A DNA stretch of 64,000 nt from positions 806,001-870,000 of the forward strand of contig NC_065537.1 in the NCBI RefSeq assembly GCF_932294415.1, written 5' to 3'. Position 1 is the stretch's first letter, and each line of letters starts with the position of its first letter. The notes under the pieces were generated by a model that was given only the letters and a program-made list of their open reading frames with translations, had not been told where the DNA came from and made no database searches. A program made the position numbers and the translations under genes. Below, one piece after another: positions 59,363-64,000 of the stretch. This DNA comes from Quercus robur. Its lineage: Eukaryota > Streptophyta > Magnoliopsida > Fagales > Fagaceae.

Positions 59363-61802
59363 TGCTGTTCTTGGTGGTTCAAAAGAAGGCGATGAAACTA
59401 CTTTTGTGTCCAGAAATACATTGATCTTGATATTTGAGGAGGTTTTCAGAAAGTTACTCAGTTTTGTTCTGGAGTCCTCTTTGACTTGGGTAGTTGGGTT
59501 AGGGATGCAGTTTCTCTGGTAGCTGCTGGGGTAAAGAATTTTGGGATGGAATTGGAAAGCTCTTTGAACGTGTGTGAAATGGCTCTGTTTGCTCTTGAAG
59601 TACTTGATGGTAGCTTCGTTTGCTTGAAGACGCTTGGCGAGGAAAATGGACTAGTTACAGGTATTTTAGCTGCAACATTTATTACTGACTGGGAGTTTAG
59701 CATAGGAACAGCAATAGGGGATGCAATTGATGATGAATCCAGGAAAAGAATTAAGGCTAGGTTGGATTTTGGTGAATCAGTGCATGCGTTTCATTGTAAG
59801 ATAAGTAATCACTTCTGGAAAAGCCTCAGCATAAACCATAGGATGAGAATAGGAATTATCTTGACTCAGTCTATTCGTTCCGCTGTTTTCAATGAAGATA
59901 GACTAAATGCCGATAAAATCACATCTTTGTGCTGCCTGTGGATGATTGAATTTCTTCAACATCTTTGTCAATGTCAAGATGAGGAACAAAATCTCATGGA
60001 TCAGCTTCTAAGCAAGAATGATACTTGGCCATTGTGGACTTTAACACCTCAAAGGGAATAGCTGCATTGGATGTCGAGAATGCAACCATTGATATTCATG
60101 TGAGTGGGCCTTTTGGATTACTTTTTCTGCTCTCTTGATATTTGTTGTTGATTGCTTCATATTATTTTTTTGGCATTGCCAAGTTATTCTTGAGAATTCC
60201 TCTATAATCTTTTGCTTTGATTCTTTGTCTTGTCGATTTGGAGCATGGTAGCATGCTTAGTACTATTGCATTAATCTCTTCCCCCCACCCCCAACTAAGG
60301 TGTGCAGTTCGCATTGTTAGCATGATACTTATTTGTTGTGTCTGCTACTGGTTACTGCATCTGCTGTTTCTTTGATATTCTCTCTATTTTTATTCTAAAC
60401 TAAAAAGTGTAGATCCTATTTCCTTAGAAGTTTTAAGTGAATCCCAATGTATGAACTCTATGGCCTACGTAAATTCCATCTCAGGACGGACAGAGGCATT
60501 GGAACTTCCATTGATGCCTCTAGCATGGATATAATTTTATGACTGTTGTTATTCCTTGAGTTATTAGTTATGACCACTTGCACTGATGCTGCTTCTGCTA
60601 TGGCTAAAAGCAAGAACTTAACACCATCCCATCTAGTACATATTCAAATCTTGTGAACTATGATCTCGTCAAAAATAGGCCTTTCCTGCAGGCCTTTGTC
60701 TGCTGTGACACATGACCAAGTAATGGTCAATCCGATATCATTTTAAGTTATACTTAACACAATAGTCCTTATACCAGACCCTGTACCCACGAAAAAAGAG
60801 TATAATTGATTTTATTAAAATTCATGTTTTTACTTGTATAAATTGTGTGCGCAGTTTTTCAATCAGATATAAGAACTGTATGACTTACAAATTGCAAATA
60901 TATGCCAAATGCAGGCCTCTGGGAGTAACAAGTTTGTTTCTTTCATCAACAAACTAATCTTGGAAATTGGTGTAGACACAGTCGTTGGTTTTGTTAAACA
61001 TGATCCTTCTCCACCTGAGGAAGCAGCCAATGAAGAGGATACTGCTCGAGCCTGGCTTGCTGCTGAAATATTGTGCACGTGGAAGTGGCCGGGAGGCAGT
61101 GCTGTAGCTTGTTTCTTGCCTTTGCTGAGTTCATATGCCAAAAGTAGAACTTATTGTTTCCAGGAAATCTTCTTGGATTCCATTTTCAATATATTACTTG
61201 ATGGTGCTCTTGTTTATGGCGGAAGAAGCGCACATAGTTTGTCTGTTGTGTGGCCTGCTTCAGATGATGAAGTCAAGGTTATTGAAGAACCCTTCTTGAG
61301 AGCTCTTGTATCTTTTCTTTTTACTTTGGTCAAAGATGATATATGGGAAACAAAGAAAGCTATGATAGTGTTTGAATTGCTTGTAAATAAGCTTTTTCTT
61401 GGCGAAGCAATAAACAGAAACTGTTTGAGAATTCTTCCTCCTTTTGTGAATATTCTTGTACGATCATTATGTAGAAGAAGCATTGCATCTGGTGAAACTG
61501 GTAGAGATTCTAATCTTGATTCTTTAGAGGAAAATCATATGCAGGAAGCTATTGAAGGCTGGCTCCAAAGACTTCTATTGTTCCCACCTTTGATTTTATG
61601 GCAAACAGGAGAAGGTAAATGCATTTTTTTTCAATCAATAACAATAAGCTATTATTATGTGTTTCACAATATTTATTGACACTATTGATCGCATGCATGG
61701 AGTACAGGACCCACTCAAGAACCTAAACATAACTCAATACAAATATCACAGATTCTCTCTTTAATTTTTCTTTTTCTATTTTTGGAAGAGGGAGAAAAGA
61801 GA

Positions 61803-61817
61803 GGGGGGGGGGGGGGG
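61803..61817. repeat. Run of 15 G in a listerin intron
   Basis: Homopolymer GGG... between GAGA-rich and TGTACAG sequence; G-quadruplex potential. Confidence 0.8.
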
Positions 61818-62034
61818 TGTACAGATCGATAATATAGAGAGTTGGTAGAAGATATAATATTTAGACCATTTAGCTTCTTGTTATTGGTAATTACACATGC
61901 ACCCTATGGGTCGTAAACCCATGACCTCACCTTCCACTTGCTTTTACATGGAGAATGTGTCATTTGAGCTAGAGCTCATTGGCTAGTCTGTTTGATGTTT
62001 CGAGTTACATCAATATCCTACTTGGGACCATCAA

Positions 62035-62525
62035 GGGCACGTTTGGTATACTGAATGGAGATTACGACATGAATTGTAATCTTTATTACTAGGAATAAAA
62101 TGTGATATAATGTAATAACTAAACCTATTCATAAGTTTGGTTGTAAGTCATAACATTAGAATAAAACTTAAGATTTATTTTAGGAAACGTCTTACTTATA
62201 CAATTATATTTTCTTAAAAATTGTTATTTTTTAAATTTAAGAGAGATATATGTTATTTTTTATGATTTTTTATTTTTATAATTGTTAGATGTATATGGAA
62301 AATTTGTTTATTTGGAAATATATTAAATTTTGAAATTATTGCACTTACTAAGAAATAGCTAATATAATCCTTTTAAGAAGGAATAGTTATTCCTCATTTT
62401 GAAAAATAGCTATTCATAAAGAATGACTATTCCTTATAATAAAAACATAACCAAACTAAATAATAACTAAACCATAGGAATAGCTATTATATTACCGTGC
62501 CTATTACAGTCTACCAAACATGCCC
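62035..62525. mobile_element. MITE in a listerin intron
   Basis: A 491 bp element has inverted ends GGGCACGTTTGGTATACTG and, complemented, GGGCATGTTTGGTAGACTG (17 of 19), flanked by CAA on both sides (62032-62034 and 62526-62528). Three-base duplication and GGG start fit a Tourist/Harbinger-like MITE, though CAA is not the usual TWA target. Confidence 0.65.
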
Positions 62526-64000
62526 CAAGTGACAGGGCCCACTTCAGTCATGTTTTACATGCAATGAAAGCCCATTGGTGGTTTCACAAACAGTTTATTT
62601 TAATGATGCATGGTATTTTGTTGTTAATGCTAGCATGTTATGTCTCTTGTAGATATGGAAGAATGGTTATGGTTGGTTATATCTTGTTACCCTTTAAGTA
62701 CAATGGGAGGTATACAAGCATTGAAGCCAGAGAGAAACATAAGCGCTATTGAGAGAACACTCTTGCTTGAATTATTTCGAAAGCAGAGACATGTTGCTGG
62801 TGTAACTGCTGCAGCTAATCAGCTGCCAGTGGTGCAGATGTTGCTATCAAAGCTATTAGTTATTTCACTTGGTTATTGCTGGAAGGAATTTAATGAAGAA
62901 GATTGGGAGTTTTTGTTGTCAAATATAAGGCATTGGATTCAATCAGCAGTTGTAATGATGGAGGAAGTTGCTGAAAGTGTGAATGATGCTATCACTAGCA
63001 TGTCTACTTCTGATAATTTGGAAATTTTTTCTCAAAACCTCAAGCAAATTGTTATGGTTTCAGATTCATTTCCTATAGATATTGCTACAAATGCCCTCCT
63101 ATCATTTTCTCTGTTTTCTGGGCCTCTTATACTCCAACAAGCAGAAGATGCAAATAATGTAAATCCCTTGAGAACAGAAAGATGGGATCCCATCAAAGAT
63201 CGGATTCTAGAAGGTATTCTTCGCATATTTTTTTTGCACTGGAATTGCTGAGGCTATTGCAAGTTCCTGTTGTCATGAGGCTGCATCTATTGTAGCATCT
63301 TTTCAACTTGAACATCCCTACTTCTGGGAGTTAATAGCTTCGAGTGTTGTTAATTCTTCGACACATGTTAGAGAAAGAGCAGTAAAGTCAGTTGAATTTT
63401 GGGGGCTAAGCAAAGGGCCCTTTAGCTCTTTGTATGCCATCCTTTTTTCCTCCGAAGTTCATTTGTTGCAGTTGGCCGCTTATTTTAGCCATCATTGGAG
63501 AAGATACTGCATCTTACCTGGTTGGTGATACTACAAGTGACCAGGATCCAAGCCCTTTGGATTTGTCATCAGAACAAAGAATCCATTTGAGGGAGGAAAT
63601 ATCTTGCATGATTGTGAAGTTACCTTATGAGGTTCTTGAAATGGATTTGGTGGCACCACAACGGGTAAATTTGTTTTATACATTAAATTTAATCCACTCT
63701 GCTCTGCTCTGTTTTCTTTTTTTCTCTTTCGCACTTGTATCAATTTCATTATTCATATTCAGAAATATCCTGATATGTTAATCAACTTTTCAGGTAAATA
63801 TCTTCCTTGCTTGGTCCTTGTTACTATCACATTTATGGTCGTTACCATCTTCATCATCTGCAAGGGAGAGATTGGTCCAGTATATACAAGATTCTGCAAA
63901 TTCAGTGATTCTAGTTTGCCTTTTCCAGCATATCCCTGTAGAATTGTTCATGGCACATAGTCTGAAGAAGAAAGACACAGAGCTTCCTCCTGAGATAGCA

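Larger units (their letters stand above)
59363..64000 (+). pseudogene. LISTERIN (LTN1) E3 ubiquitin ligase, 5'-truncated copy
   Basis: Listerin ubiquitinates nascent chains stuck on 60S ribosomal subunits (ribosome quality control). Visible exons: 59363-60099, 60915-61614, 62653-63664 and 63794 to the right edge, all with GT/AG borders. Recognisable blocks include AAEILCTWKWPGGSAVACFL, EEWLWLVISCYPLSTMGG and [20 protein letters not shown] from the HEAT-like middle of the protein. The N-terminal several hundred residues are missing: upstream lies the LURP-one copy. Frame is lost near 59480, near 60030 (LW|DFNTSKGIAALDVENATI), in the run of eight T at 63228-63235, and near 63480-63490. The RING end would lie beyond the window. 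Sequence errors in homopolymers could explain one of these, hardly four, so I call it a pseudogene. Confidence 0.85.

Noticed and set aside
1-64000. Search for a new defence, toxin or biosynthetic system
   Set aside because: Neighbouring genes are unrelated single plant genes or fragments; nothing suggests a co-operating cluster.

Overview
This is a window of plant nuclear DNA, almost certainly from a woody eudicot. It is AT-rich, has spliced genes with GT-AG introns, long A/T homopolymers, (TA)n, (GA)n and (ATT)n microsatellites, and many old transposon copies. The proteins look rosid-like and the repeats recall Fagales genomes, but that placement is an inference from memory, not a search result. 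I see no prokaryotic or viral gene system.

Layout. 1-1900: 5' end of a nucleolar DEAD-box RNA helicase (RH27/RH51, DDX18/Has1 type) on the minus strand, running off the left edge. 2266-6104: two diverged copies of an unidentified 1.2-1.3 kb segment; the first copy was split by a solo LTR, and the second keeps the empty site. 6157-7532: a non-autonomous hAT element carrying fragments of two host genes (a VAMP72 longin exon and a probable DUF1992 gene). 7541-16440: gene-poor DNA with LTR remnants. 16804-19647: a two-exon secreted A1 aspartic protease. 20321-21662: a Pack-MULE with ~193 bp terminal inverted repeats and a perfect 9 bp target duplication, carrying the first exon of a plastid GNAT acetyltransferase. 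21663-37400: intergenic DNA with SINEs, MITEs, a hAT-like element and two solo LTRs, one containing a ~39 bp tandem array. 38114-41788: an eight-coding-exon YTH-domain (ECT) m6A reader. 43841-46457: two more solo LTRs. 46529-47936: a broken BAHD acyltransferase. 48228-48621: a cluster of retroposition events, two of them little more than a tail flanked by target duplications. 49620-49981: a palindromic element. 50478-50755: a minisatellite. 51441-59060: a tandem duplication of a [PPR-DYW + LURP-one-related] gene pair in which the inner LURP-one gene and the second PPR gene stay open while the outer copies have decayed. 59363-64000: a 5'-truncated, frameshifted copy of the LISTERIN (LTN1) E3 ligase, running off the right edge.

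The probably working genes (helicase, aspartic protease, ECT reader, LURP-one, PPR-DYW) share no pathway; this is an ordinary plant gene neighbourhood. The most notable feature is gene duplication and capture: two different DNA transposon superfamilies have picked up exons of three unrelated host genes within 15 kb, and the right-hand 12 kb is a patchwork of tandemly copied and truncated genes. All coordinates of splice sites come from reading GT/AG signals and keeping the frame; none is backed by transcript data.
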